The notes beneath the pieces were generated by a model. That model worked only from the letters and a program-made list of their open reading frames with translations. It did not search any database and was not told the origin of the DNA. A stretch of 6,374 bases of DNA from Actinomycetes bacterium (GTDB lineage: Bacteria > Actinomycetota > Acidimicrobiia > Acidimicrobiales > RAAP-2), in NCBI GenBank assembly GCA_021787255.1, contig JAJYMD010000071.1, positions 1-6,374 on the forward strand, written 5' to 3'. Numbering within the stretch: position 1 is the stretch's first letter; each line of letters begins with the position of its first letter. The translations under genes and the position numbers were made by a program. This document shows positions 1 through 6,374 of the stretch, in pieces.

Positions 1-110
1 TCTGCCAGAGCGAAGAGACCGGACGCAGCCAGGAGGACCACGATGACCGCGAGCAGCACCCAGTCGGTCGCGTGGAGCCCCGCGCTCGCGACGACGGGCG
101 TCGGGGTCAC
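1..110 (-). CDS. N-terminus of a probable HlyC/CorC-type (DUF21/CNNM plus CBS) membrane protein, partial
   Basis: Only the first 36 codons are in the window. A GTG at 110-108 overlaps the ybeY TGA as GTGA, with GGCGGA 5 bases upstream. The peptide starts MTPTPVVASAGLHATDW and runs into a hydrophobic segment, VLLAVIVVLLAASGLFALA (residues 18-36), which reads as a first transmembrane helix. The ending ASGLFALA followed by a partial Glu codon resembles the small-residue plus Glu motif at the end of the first DUF21 helix. Family knowledge: genes just after ybeY in actinobacteria usually encode a hemolysin C/CorC-like protein with DUF21, two CBS domains and a CorC_HlyC domain, followed by era. The CBS part would lie outside the window, so the identification rests on the first helix and gene order. 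Confidence 0.72.
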   Translation of the reverse strand, partial: MTPTPVVASAGLHATDWVLLAVIVVLLAASGLFALA

Positions 111-616
111 GGCGATCCGCCACCCTCGTGGTGACGGGCCAGCAGCTCGCGCTCCAAGTGCTCCATGGCCTCCGCCTCCTGATCTGTCTCATGGTCCATC
201 CCGAGCAGGTGAAGGAGCCCGTGGACCACGAGGAGCGCGAGCTCGTCGTCCATGGTCACCCCGTGCTCCATGGCGTTGCGCGCGGCAACGGCAGGACAGA
301 TCACCACGTCGCCGAGCAAGGTGAGCGGCTCCACCTCGGCGTCGGCGCCCGGACCGATCCCTCCCGAGTCCGGAGACCGTCCTGCGGGCAGAGGCTCGTC
401 CTCGATCGGGAACGCGAGCACGTCGGTGGGGCCCTTGCGCCCGAGGAACTGCTCGTTCAAGGCGGCGATGGAGGGCTCGTCGACGAAGAGGAGCGACACC
501 TCGACCTCGCCTGGAACACGGCGATCCTCGAGGACCGAGCGCGCGAGACCGGCCCATCGATCCAGGTCGACGGCGCGTTCTTCCTGCTCGTCGGCCGCGT
601 AGACATCAACCGCCAT
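107..616 (-). CDS. ybeY: Endoribonuclease / rRNA maturation factor YbeY
   Basis: YbeY is a zinc-dependent, UPF0054-family protein required for proper 16S rRNA 3'-end maturation and 70S ribosome quality control; it acts on the assembling ribosome. The 169-residue protein shows the family blocks GPTDVLAFP (62-70), LLGDVVICP (100-108) and the metal-binding signature HGLLHLLGMDH, with His132, His136 and His142 in the H-x3-H-x5-H pattern. Between the first two blocks lies a Pro/Gly/Ser-rich loop (about 72-98), longer than in E. coli but of a kind seen in actinobacteria. The ATG at 616 is the only reasonable start. A strong GAGGAGG lies 15 bases upstream (638-632), further than ideal, inside the end of phoH. 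The 11-base overlap with phoH and the GTGA junction with the next gene indicate coupled translation. PhoH and YbeY are a very widely conserved pair. Confidence 0.96.
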   Translation of the reverse strand: MAVDVYAADEQEERAVDLDRWAGLARSVLEDRRVPGEVEVSLLFVDEPSIAALNEQFLGRKGPTDVLAFPIEDEPLPAGRSPDSGGIGPGADAEVEPLTLLGDVVICPAVAARNAMEHGVTMDDELALLVVHGLLHLLGMDHETDQEAEAMEHLERELLARHHEGGGSP

Positions 617-1643
617 CGCGGGGGCGCTCTGCCTCCTCGTAGGCGCGGATGATGTCCGCGACGATCTGGTGCCGGACGACGTCACGGCGCGTCAGGTGGA
701 CGAAGGCGACACCCGGCACCTCGCCGAGCACCCGGTCCAGCCCGACAAGCCCCGAGCGTGCGCCCGCCACGTCGATCTGGGTGACGTCGCCGGTCACGAC
801 GCACTTCGAGCCGAAGCCGATGCGGGTGAGGAACATCTTCATCTGCTCGGGGGTCGTGTTCTGGGCCTCGTCGAGGATGATGAACGAGTTGTTCAACGTG
901 CGACCTCGCATGAACGCGAGCGGCGCCACCTCGATGGTTCCCCGATCCATCAGCCGCTGGGCGCCGTCGGGCTCCAAGAGGTCGTAGAGCGCGTCGTAGA
1001 GAGGGCGCAGGTACGGGTCGACCTTGGCCATCAGGTCGCCGGGAAGGAAACCGAGGCGCTCGCCCGCCTCGACGGCCGGGCGCGTGAGGATGATGCGGTT
1101 GACCGCGCGGGTCTGCAACGCCTGCACGGCGTGCGCGACAGCCAGGTAGGACTTCCCCGTCCCCGCGGGCCCGATGCCGAAGGTGACCGTGCTCGCGCAG
1201 ATCGCGTCGGTGTAGCGCTTCTGCCCGGCCGTGTAAGGGCGTACCGAGCGGCCCCGGGCTGCACGCACCACCTCGACGTTGAACACCTCGGAGGGGCTCA
1301 CGTCCTCACGCACCATGTCGATGGTCCGGCGCACCTTCGCAGCGTCGAGACCCTGGCCCGACTCGAGCACGACGACCAGCTCTTCGAAGAGCCGCGACAG
1401 CTGCTCCGCCTCGGGACCGTCGACCGCGATGCGGTTCCCCTGCACGGCGATCCGATCCTCGGGGAACGCGCGCTCGACGAGCCGCAGCAGCTCGTCGTGG
1501 GGACCGAGCAAGCTGGCCATGAGGTGCGTGTTCGGCACCATGGTCTCTCGCCGGGCGGTCGTCACCTCTCCGGCTCCGGCGCCCGCGCCGGTGTCCGCCT
1601 CTCGGACCGCCTGCGAGGCCGCCGCGCGCTCCGCGTGGGTCAC
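606..1643 (-). CDS. phoH: PhoH family ATPase (PhoH-like protein)
   Basis: PhoH-like proteins are cytoplasmic P-loop ATPases related to the helicase core. They are repeatedly encoded next to ybeY and thought to act in RNA metabolism; some have been shown to unwind or cleave RNA. With the chosen start there are 345 residues. An N-terminal region (about 40-95) resembles the domain before the ATPase in actinobacterial homologues. The ATPase follows, with Walker A GPAGTGKS (158-165), the conserved TRPAVEAGERLGFLPGDL (187-204), VDPYLRPLYDAL (208-219), Walker B FIILDEAQNT (254-263) and TGDVTQID (284-291). The GTG at 1643 is chosen because it forms a GTGA overlap with the HIT stop. It gives an Ala/Gly-rich leader of about 34 residues before MVPNTHLMASLLGP. 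The ATG at 1541, starting at that methionine, would give 311 residues and is a real alternative. The 3' end overlaps ybeY by 11 bases. Confidence 0.95.
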   Translation of the reverse strand: MTHAERAAASQAVREADTGAGAGAGEVTTARRETMVPNTHLMASLLGPHDELLRLVERAFPEDRIAVQGNRIAVDGPEAEQLSRLFEELVVVLESGQGLDAAKVRRTIDMVREDVSPSEVFNVEVVRAARGRSVRPYTAGQKRYTDAICASTVTFGIGPAGTGKSYLAVAHAVQALQTRAVNRIILTRPAVEAGERLGFLPGDLMAKVDPYLRPLYDALYDLLEPDGAQRLMDRGTIEVAPLAFMRGRTLNNSFIILDEAQNTTPEQMKMFLTRIGFGSKCVVTGDVTQIDVAGARSGLVGLDRVLGEVPGVAFVHLTRRDVVRHQIVADIIRAYEEAERPRDGG

Positions 1644-1996
1644 CCGGGCGGCCACGTCATCTGCCGGCCGCCGATCACGTGGAGATGCAGGTGCGGCACG
1701 GAGTTCAGCGCATCCCTTCCCACGTTCAGCACCAATCGGTAGCCACGCTCGGCCCCGGCGATGCCCTCCGCCTCCGCCACTGCACGTGCCGCAGCGAACA
1801 TCGCCGCGAGATCCTCGGCGTGCTCCTCGGTCAACAGGCCTGCGTGGGCGACATGACGGCGCGGCACGACGAGCACGTGCACCGGCGCCTGGGGCTGGAT
1901 GTCACGGAAGGCGACCGTGCGGTCGGTGGCATGCACGACATCGGCAGGCACCTCGCCGGCCACGATCCGGCAGAACAGGCAGTCGGTCGGCGTCAG
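1640..1996 (-). CDS. HIT family (HINT-type) nucleotide-binding hydrolase, apparent CTG start
   Basis: Histidine-triad proteins of the HINT branch hydrolyse purine nucleoside phosphoramidates and related adenylated compounds. The 118-residue protein carries the N-terminal zinc pair CLFC (Cys6, Cys9), the strand FRDIQPQAPVHVLVVPRRHV (30-49) and the catalytic triad HLHLH (His102, His104, His106), with His104 the expected nucleophile. It ends in VIGGRQMTWPPG. The residue usually Gln before SVPHLHLH is Asn98. The best family start (MTPTDCLFCRIV) has CTG as its first codon at 1996-1994, overlapping the preceding TGA as CTGA. The only other in-frame start is a GTG at 2065, which would add 23 residues unlike the family and overlap the HTH gene by 73 bases. 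The end overlaps phoH as GTGA. The exact cellular substrate cannot be told from sequence. Confidence 0.93.
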   Translation of the reverse strand: MTPTDCLFCRIVAGEVPADVVHATDRTVAFRDIQPQAPVHVLVVPRRHVAHAGLLTEEHAEDLAAMFAAARAVAEAEGIAGAERGYRLVLNVGRDALNSVPHLHLHVIGGRQMTWPPG

Positions 1997-2241
1997 GGCT
2001 CTGTCCCGTTGCTCGAACGCCGCGGCGGGAGGAGGTGCTCGAGATCGCCGGGCGCGATCCGGCACGACTCGATGAACCGGTCGACGTCCTCCTCCTTCAA
2101 GCGGATCACTCGCCCGAACTTATAGGCCGCGAGCTCCCCCCCGTCGATGAAACGGTAGAGGCTCCGCAGCGTCACCCCGAGGCGTGCCGACGCGTCCTTG
2201 GTGCTGAGCCAGCGCACCTGCTCGTCCGCCATCGTCGTCAT
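1993..2241 (-). CDS. Small excisionase-family (MerR-like) helix-turn-helix DNA-binding protein
   Basis: An 82-residue protein, nearly all one DNA-binding domain of the excisionase/HTH_17 type. Residues 11-33 (WLSTKDASARLGV, then TLRSLYRFID) form the helix-turn-helix. Residues 35-58 (GELAAYKFGRVIRLKEEDVDRFIE) form the winged segment with the characteristic FGRVIRL strand and final helix. A short tail (PGDLEHLLPPRRSSNG) follows. No signal peptide or ligand domain is seen. Such domains occur in phage excisionases but also in stand-alone actinobacterial regulators such as BldC. The gene sits 28 bases after rsmE and abuts the HIT gene, with no integrase or att site in view, so a chromosomal regulator or nucleoid-type role is likelier than recombination. 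Its target is unknown. The start could be the ATG at 2241 (GGTGG 4 bases upstream) or the ATG at 2232 (GGGAG 10 bases upstream; 79 residues). Confidence 0.88.
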   Translation of the reverse strand: MTTMADEQVRWLSTKDASARLGVTLRSLYRFIDGGELAAYKFGRVIRLKEEDVDRFIESCRIAPGDLEHLLPPRRSSNGTEP

Positions 2242-2269
2242 ACTCCCACCGCGATGTCCTGTCGGGCAC

Positions 2270-2998
2270 TCATAGCTTCTGCCGTGACACGGTACCGGCG
2301 CGCAAGGCTCCAAGAAGCACCCCCGCGGCAACCGCGGCGGTCTCGGCGCGCAGCACGTGCGCCGCGAGCCCCACCGTCGGCAGCCCCGACGAGAGCTCCT
2401 CGGGGCTCCATCCCCCTTCGGGCCCGACCGCGATGCCGGTGAGCGCCGGAGTCAGCGGCTGACCCCCGGGCTCGGCGAGTGCAAGCCCCGAGCGTTCGAG
2501 GTCCGCGATCCCGACGATCCCGGCGACCTCCGGCAGCCATACCCGACGCGCCTGGGCCGCAGCCCCCGAGGCCACCCGGCGCAGCCGCTCGAGCGCGGCA
2601 CCGGCGCGCCCGGGGTCCCAGCGGACGACCGACCGCGCGGTGGAGAGGACGACGATGCGATCGACGCCGAGCTCGGTCAGCTTCTGGACGACCCACTCGG
2701 GACGCTCGGCCTTCACCGGAGCGAACGCCACGGTCAGTGGCGGCGCCGGCGCCGCGTCGAGCTCGACCGGCCCGTCGACCTCGAGCATTCCCGCGCCCCG
2801 GTAGCGACAGCGGGTCCAGCGACCCAGCCCGTCGGTCGCCACCACCACCTCTCCGACGCCAAGCCGCAGGACGCGCTCGAGATGGTGCGCGTCGGCGGCC
2901 CCGAGGACTGGGGCCGCCGGATCGGCGACGAGCACCTGGGTGACGGCGCGCCGACGGACCGCGACGCCTGTGCCGGCGCCGTGGGGAGCGTCAGCCAA
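2270..2998 (-). CDS. rsmE: 16S rRNA (uracil(1498)-N(3))-methyltransferase RsmE
   Basis: RsmE uses S-adenosylmethionine to methylate N3 of U1498 in 16S rRNA, near the decoding site of assembled 30S subunits. It belongs to the SPOUT (trefoil-knot) class and acts as a dimer. With the proposed start the protein is 242 residues, the usual family length. Residues about 20-85 match the N-terminal PUA-like RNA-binding domain (DAHHLERVLRLGVGE). The SPOUT domain follows with VKAERPEWVVQKLTELGVDRIV (95-116), QARRVWLPEV (149-158), the SAM-site loop VGPEGGWSPEEL (191-202) and the knot motif HVLRAETAAVAA (214-225). The start is uncertain. No ATG is available, a TTG at 2998 gives the full N-terminal domain and an 8-base overlap with dnaJ, and a GTG at 2935 would give 221 residues that begin right at the first strand. 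Neither has a good Shine-Dalgarno. The hrcA-dnaJ-rsmE order is widely conserved. Confidence 0.94.
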   Translation of the reverse strand: MADAPHGAGTGVAVRRRAVTQVLVADPAAPVLGAADAHHLERVLRLGVGEVVVATDGLGRWTRCRYRGAGMLEVDGPVELDAAPAPPLTVAFAPVKAERPEWVVQKLTELGVDRIVVLSTARSVVRWDPGRAGAALERLRRVASGAAAQARRVWLPEVAGIVGIADLERSGLALAEPGGQPLTPALTGIAVGPEGGWSPEELSSGLPTVGLAAHVLRAETAAVAAGVLLGALRAGTVSRQKL

Positions 2999-4121
2999 GG
3001 GCCGAGCGGATGCGGGAGAAGACCCCGTCGTGACCGTGGACCTCCTCGCCGCGCTCCGCGGCGAGCTGACCGAGGAGCTCGCGCTGACGAGGGGTGAGGT
3101 CGGTCGGCGTGTCGACCGCGAGATGGACGTAGAGGTCCCCCCTGCCACGGCCGCGCAGGTGCGGCACGCCGAGCCCGCGCAGCCGGACCACCGAACCGGC
3201 CTGCGTGCCCGCGGCGACCCCGACCTGTCGGGGGCCGTCGAGCGTCTCGACGTCGAGCGAGGTGCCGAGCGCGGCCTGGGCCATGCCGACGTGCAGGGTC
3301 GTGTGGAGGTCGTCACCGGCGCGCTCGAACCGCTCGTCGGGCTCGACGACGAGATGCACGAACAGCGAGCCGTTGGGGCCGCCGCGTGGCCCGGCCGGCC
3401 CGCGCCCAGCCAGGCGAAGCGTGGAGCCATCGTCCACGCCGGCGGGAACCTCGACCGTGAGCTCGCGGTCCTCCATTCGCCGGCCCTCGCCCCGGCACGC
3501 CTGGCAGGGGTCGGCGATCACCTCGCCGGTCCCCTGGCACTTGGAGCACCCGACCATCGTCACGACCTGGCCCAGCAACGAATTGCGGAGGCGTCGGATC
3601 TCGCCGGTTCCCTGGCAGTCGCTGCACACGATCGGCTGGGTGCCGAGCGCCGCTCCGCTTCCGCCGCACACGTCGCAGCTGACCGGAAGGCGTACGGAGA
3701 GCTGCTTCTGGGCGCCGAAGACCGCCTCGACGAGGTTCAGGTGCAAGGTGACCTCGGCGTCACTACCCGGCTGGGGACCGCGGCGCCTGGCAGCACGTGG
3801 GGCCCCCGCCATCGTCCCGAAGAACATCTCGAAGAGATCCGAAAGGCCGCTGTCGAAGCCGAAACCGCTGCCCGCGCTGCTCGGACCGGGGGCAGGCCCG
3901 CCGCGGAAGCTCGCCGCCCCGAAGCGGTCGTAGCGAGCACGCCGCTCGGGATCGCGCAGGACCTCGTACGCGAACGAGATCTCCTTGAACTTGGCCTCGA
4001 GATCGGGATCGCCGCCGTTCGCGTCCGGATGGAACTCCCGCGCGCGGCGCCGGTAGGCCCGCTTGATCTCCTCGTCGGTCGCGTCGGGCCGGACGCCGAG
4101 GAGCTCGTAGAGATCACCCAT
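2991..4121 (-). CDS. dnaJ: Chaperone protein DnaJ (type I Hsp40)
   Basis: DnaJ is the cytoplasmic co-chaperone that delivers unfolded clients to DnaK and stimulates its ATPase. The 376-residue protein has the full type I layout. The J-domain is at residues 3-67, with the catalytic HPD at 31-33. A short Gly/Phe-rich linker lies at about 72-95. The zinc-binding domain has four CxxCxGxG repeats starting at Cys149 (CDVCGGSG), Cys166 (CSDCQGTG), Cys192 (CSKCQGTG) and Cys206 (CQACRGEG). C-terminal substrate-binding and dimerisation domains follow (VPAGVDDGSTLRL, GDLYVHLAVDTP). All eight zinc cysteines are present. The ATG at 4121 is chosen because MGDLYELLGV matches the family start; a GTG 24 bases upstream would lie inside hrcA. 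A weak Shine-Dalgarno (GGCAGG, 4137-4132) sits in the end of hrcA. dnaK and grpE are not in the window, so this is the second, hrcA-linked dnaJ arrangement common in actinobacteria. Expression should follow CIRCE control. Confidence 0.97.
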   Translation of the reverse strand: MGDLYELLGVRPDATDEEIKRAYRRRAREFHPDANGGDPDLEAKFKEISFAYEVLRDPERRARYDRFGAASFRGGPAPGPSSAGSGFGFDSGLSDLFEMFFGTMAGAPRAARRRGPQPGSDAEVTLHLNLVEAVFGAQKQLSVRLPVSCDVCGGSGAALGTQPIVCSDCQGTGEIRRLRNSLLGQVVTMVGCSKCQGTGEVIADPCQACRGEGRRMEDRELTVEVPAGVDDGSTLRLAGRGPAGPRGGPNGSLFVHLVVEPDERFERAGDDLHTTLHVGMAQAALGTSLDVETLDGPRQVGVAAGTQAGSVVRLRGLGVPHLRGRGRGDLYVHLAVDTPTDLTPRQRELLGQLAAERGEEVHGHDGVFSRIRSALG

Positions 4122-4125
4122 CGTC

Positions 4126-5211
4126 TCAGCGCCTGCCACGTGCACGCCTCCTCGGACGAGTCTCGCGCACCGGGCGCGCGGAAGATCCGGCGTCGAGCGT
4201 CGCGCGGAGCCGGTCTCCGAGCTGCTCCCCCACGACCCGTGCCGCGGCGAGGGCCTGGGGATAGTTCATGCGCGTGGGACCGACGAGGCCCACGGCACCA
4301 CCCAGCTGTCCGTCAACGGAGACCGGGGCGACGACGACAGCGCACGCCGACAGCGGCTCGTAGCCGTGCTCGGTGCCGATCGCGACGGACAGGCCCCGCT
4401 CGAGCACGTCGCGCAGCAGCGACACCACGACGAGCTGCTGCTCCAAGGTGGCGAGCACCGCGCGGACCGTGTCGACCGCATCGAACGCTGCGGCAAGGCG
4501 AGAGGGCCCTCCCACGAAGATCCGGTCGTGCGCCTCGCCCGCCAGGTCTCCGAGCGCCGACTCTGCGAGGGAAACCACCCGGTCGACCGCGGCGTCACCG
4601 CTCGGCTCCGCGATGTGGACGGAACCGAGGGGATGCCCCTGCGCGGCAGCCTGAAGGCGGCCCGACGCGACGGCGAGCACCTCGTCGGGGACCTCCTCGG
4701 GCAGCTCGATCGCCCGCTTCTCCACTGCGCCGTCCGCCAGCACGGCCACGAGCAGCGCCACGCGCGCCCCCAGGCCCACGAGCTGCACCGAGCGCACCAC
4801 GGCGGCGTCGTGGCTCGGTGGAACCACGACGGAGGCGTAGGAGGTCAGGTCGGACAAGAGGCCCGACGTCCGCTCGAGCAGCTCCTCCATCTCGCCGTGG
4901 ACCTGCTCGAAGAACCTGCTCACCTTGTGGCGCTGCGCGGGCCCGAGGACGCCCGGCTCGGCCAGCTGGTCCACGAAGAACCGGTAGCCCTTGTCGGTCG
5001 GGACCCGCCCGGCACTCGTGTGCGGCTGGACGAGGTACCCCTCGCGTTCGAGGGCGACCATCTCCGAGCGGATCGTCGCGGACGAGACGTTGATCCCCGC
5101 GGCCCGGGCGACATGATGAGACCCGACCGGCTGGGCGGTCCCGATGTACTCGGTCACGACTGCCTCGAGGATCGCGGCCTTTCGGCGGTCGAGGTCCTGG
5201 GTGTCGGGCAT
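4126..5211 (-). CDS. hrcA: Heat-inducible transcription repressor HrcA
   Basis: HrcA is the cytoplasmic repressor of class I heat-shock genes; it binds CIRCE as a dimer and in known systems needs GroEL to stay active. The protein is 361 residues (family about 340-350). Residues 8-80 form the winged-helix DNA-binding region: LDRRKAAILEAVV, then the helix-turn-helix NVSSATIRSEMVALEREGYL and the wing HTSAGRVPTDKGYRFF. The GAF-like core and dimerisation region follow, with the family blocks RIFVGGPSRL (230-239), VAIGTEHGY (276-284), VVAPVSVDG (293-301) and GLVGPTRMNYPQA (308-320). A basic Arg-rich tail (about residues 346-361) extends past the usual end. The ATG at 5211 is chosen for its Shine-Dalgarno site and the normal N-terminus MPDTQDLDRR. 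A CIRCE element lies just upstream. The stop is 4 bases before the dnaJ ATG, so the two are co-transcribed and probably translationally coupled. Confidence 0.97.
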   Translation of the reverse strand: MPDTQDLDRRKAAILEAVVTEYIGTAQPVGSHHVARAAGINVSSATIRSEMVALEREGYLVQPHTSAGRVPTDKGYRFFVDQLAEPGVLGPAQRHKVSRFFEQVHGEMEELLERTSGLLSDLTSYASVVVPPSHDAAVVRSVQLVGLGARVALLVAVLADGAVEKRAIELPEEVPDEVLAVASGRLQAAAQGHPLGSVHIAEPSGDAAVDRVVSLAESALGDLAGEAHDRIFVGGPSRLAAAFDAVDTVRAVLATLEQQLVVVSLLRDVLERGLSVAIGTEHGYEPLSACAVVVAPVSVDGQLGGAVGLVGPTRMNYPQALAAARVVGEQLGDRLRATLDAGSSARPVRETRPRRRARGRR

Positions 5212-5216
5212 GGCGT

Positions 5217-5222
5217 CTCTCC
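5217..5222 (-). promoter_or_regulatory. Shine-Dalgarno sequence deciding the hrcA start
   Basis: GGAGAG ends 5 bases before the ATG at 5211-5209. It fixes the hrcA start downstream of CIRCE, although the same frame stays open upstream through the operator to the end of lepA. Confidence 0.75.
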
Positions 5223-5238
5223 GTTGATGGCGGTGTCT

Positions 5239-5265
5239 CTGGCACTCGATTTTACCGAGTGCCAA
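5239..5265 (-). promoter_or_regulatory. CIRCE operator (HrcA binding site) upstream of hrcA-dnaJ
   Basis: Read on the minus strand the site is TTGGCACTC, a 9-base spacer GGTAAAATC, then GAGTGCCAG. The consensus is TTAGCACTC-N9-GAGTGCTAA. The inverted repeat has 8-base perfectly complementary arms (TGGCACTC/GAGTGCCA) and the canonical 9-base spacing. The differences from consensus lie outside the invariant GCACTC/GAGTGC cores. It lies 27 bases upstream of the hrcA ATG. In known systems HrcA binds CIRCE to repress class I heat-shock genes, so its position before hrcA itself implies autoregulation of hrcA-dnaJ. Confidence 0.95.
5249..5254 (-). promoter_or_regulatory. Candidate -10 hexamer inside the CIRCE spacer
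   Basis: The hexamer TAAAAT on the minus strand fits the actinobacterial -10 pattern TAnnnT and is the most AT-rich patch in this GC-rich gap. It would place transcription initiation near the right arm of CIRCE, about 30 bases before the hrcA start, so bound HrcA would block RNA polymerase directly. No good -35 hexamer is seen at the usual 17-18 base spacing (the bases there are GGCCGG), which is not rare in high-GC actinobacteria. Inference only. Confidence 0.5.
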
Positions 5266-5345
5266 GGTGCGCCGGCCGCTGCTCGCACCGGCGGCAGGCG
5301 CGGAGGTCCCTCGCTCTCCACCAGAGCATGTCTCGGGGAGCCCGC

Positions 5346-6374
<1,029 letters not shown>

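Noticed and set aside
1993..2241. HTH gene as evidence of a prophage or integrated element
   Set aside because: There is no integrase, no attachment-site repeats and no change in composition, and the gene fits tightly into the operon on both sides.
669..2442. Overlapping plus-strand open frames of 357 and 387 codons antisense to phoH, HIT, HTH and rsmE
   Set aside because: Low-complexity translations with no family motifs, opposite conserved genes; shadows caused by high third-position GC.
2940..5093. Plus-strand open frame of 717 codons antisense to dnaJ and hrcA
   Set aside because: It lies entirely opposite well-identified genes. Its product is Arg/Pro/Ala-rich without recognisable domains, and long antisense frames are expected at this GC content.
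5266..5289. Inverted repeat GGTGCG / CGCACC with a 12-base loop directly upstream of CIRCE
   Set aside because: Six-base arms in a very GC-rich gap are expected by chance. There is no U-run and no known operator match; it would need conservation in relatives to be credible.
5313..5327. Small hairpin after lepA (minus strand GCTCT-GGTGG-AGAGC) as a lepA terminator
   Set aside because: The stem is only 5 bases and no U-run follows, so a rho-independent terminator is not supported.

Overview
This 6.4 kb window is a compact, GC-rich (about two-thirds G+C by eye) stretch of bacterial chromosome in which every supported gene lies on the minus strand. It is transcribed right to left: lepA (partial) - hrcA - dnaJ - rsmE - small excisionase-type HTH protein - HIT hydrolase - phoH - ybeY - DUF21/CNNM-type membrane protein (only its first 36 codons). 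This is a conserved housekeeping neighbourhood typical of Actinomycetota. High GC, non-ATG starts and the HIT and HTH genes between rsmE and phoH suggest an actinobacterium, possibly a deep-branching class such as Acidimicrobiia. The class is inference; the phylum is fairly safe.

Region by region: positions 6374-5346 hold the C-terminal 342 residues of the elongation factor LepA. The 134-base gap 5345-5212 is the only substantial intergenic region. It contains a near-perfect CIRCE operator (5239-5265), with a plausible -10 hexamer in its spacer, followed by a Shine-Dalgarno sequence for hrcA. HrcA is the repressor that binds CIRCE, so the hrcA-dnaJ unit should be autoregulated and induced by heat or misfolded protein. 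DnaJ is complete, with the HPD motif and all four zinc-binding repeats.

From dnaJ to the left edge the genes are almost fused. dnaJ/rsmE overlap if the proposed TTG start is right, rsmE/HTH are 28 bases apart, HTH/HIT, HIT/phoH and ybeY/CNNM have apparent 4-base overlaps (CTGA, GTGA, GTGA), and phoH/ybeY overlap by 11. This points to one polycistronic, translationally coupled unit. It links protein folding (HrcA, DnaJ), ribosome and rRNA maturation (RsmE, YbeY, PhoH) and translation (LepA next door).

I see no mobile element, CRISPR, RNA gene, phage or toxin-antitoxin module, and no clearly new system. The points most worth a second look are the excisionase-like HTH protein inside the operon, the apparent CTG start of the HIT gene, the promoter-in-CIRCE arrangement, and lepA directly abutting hrcA with no hemW gene between.
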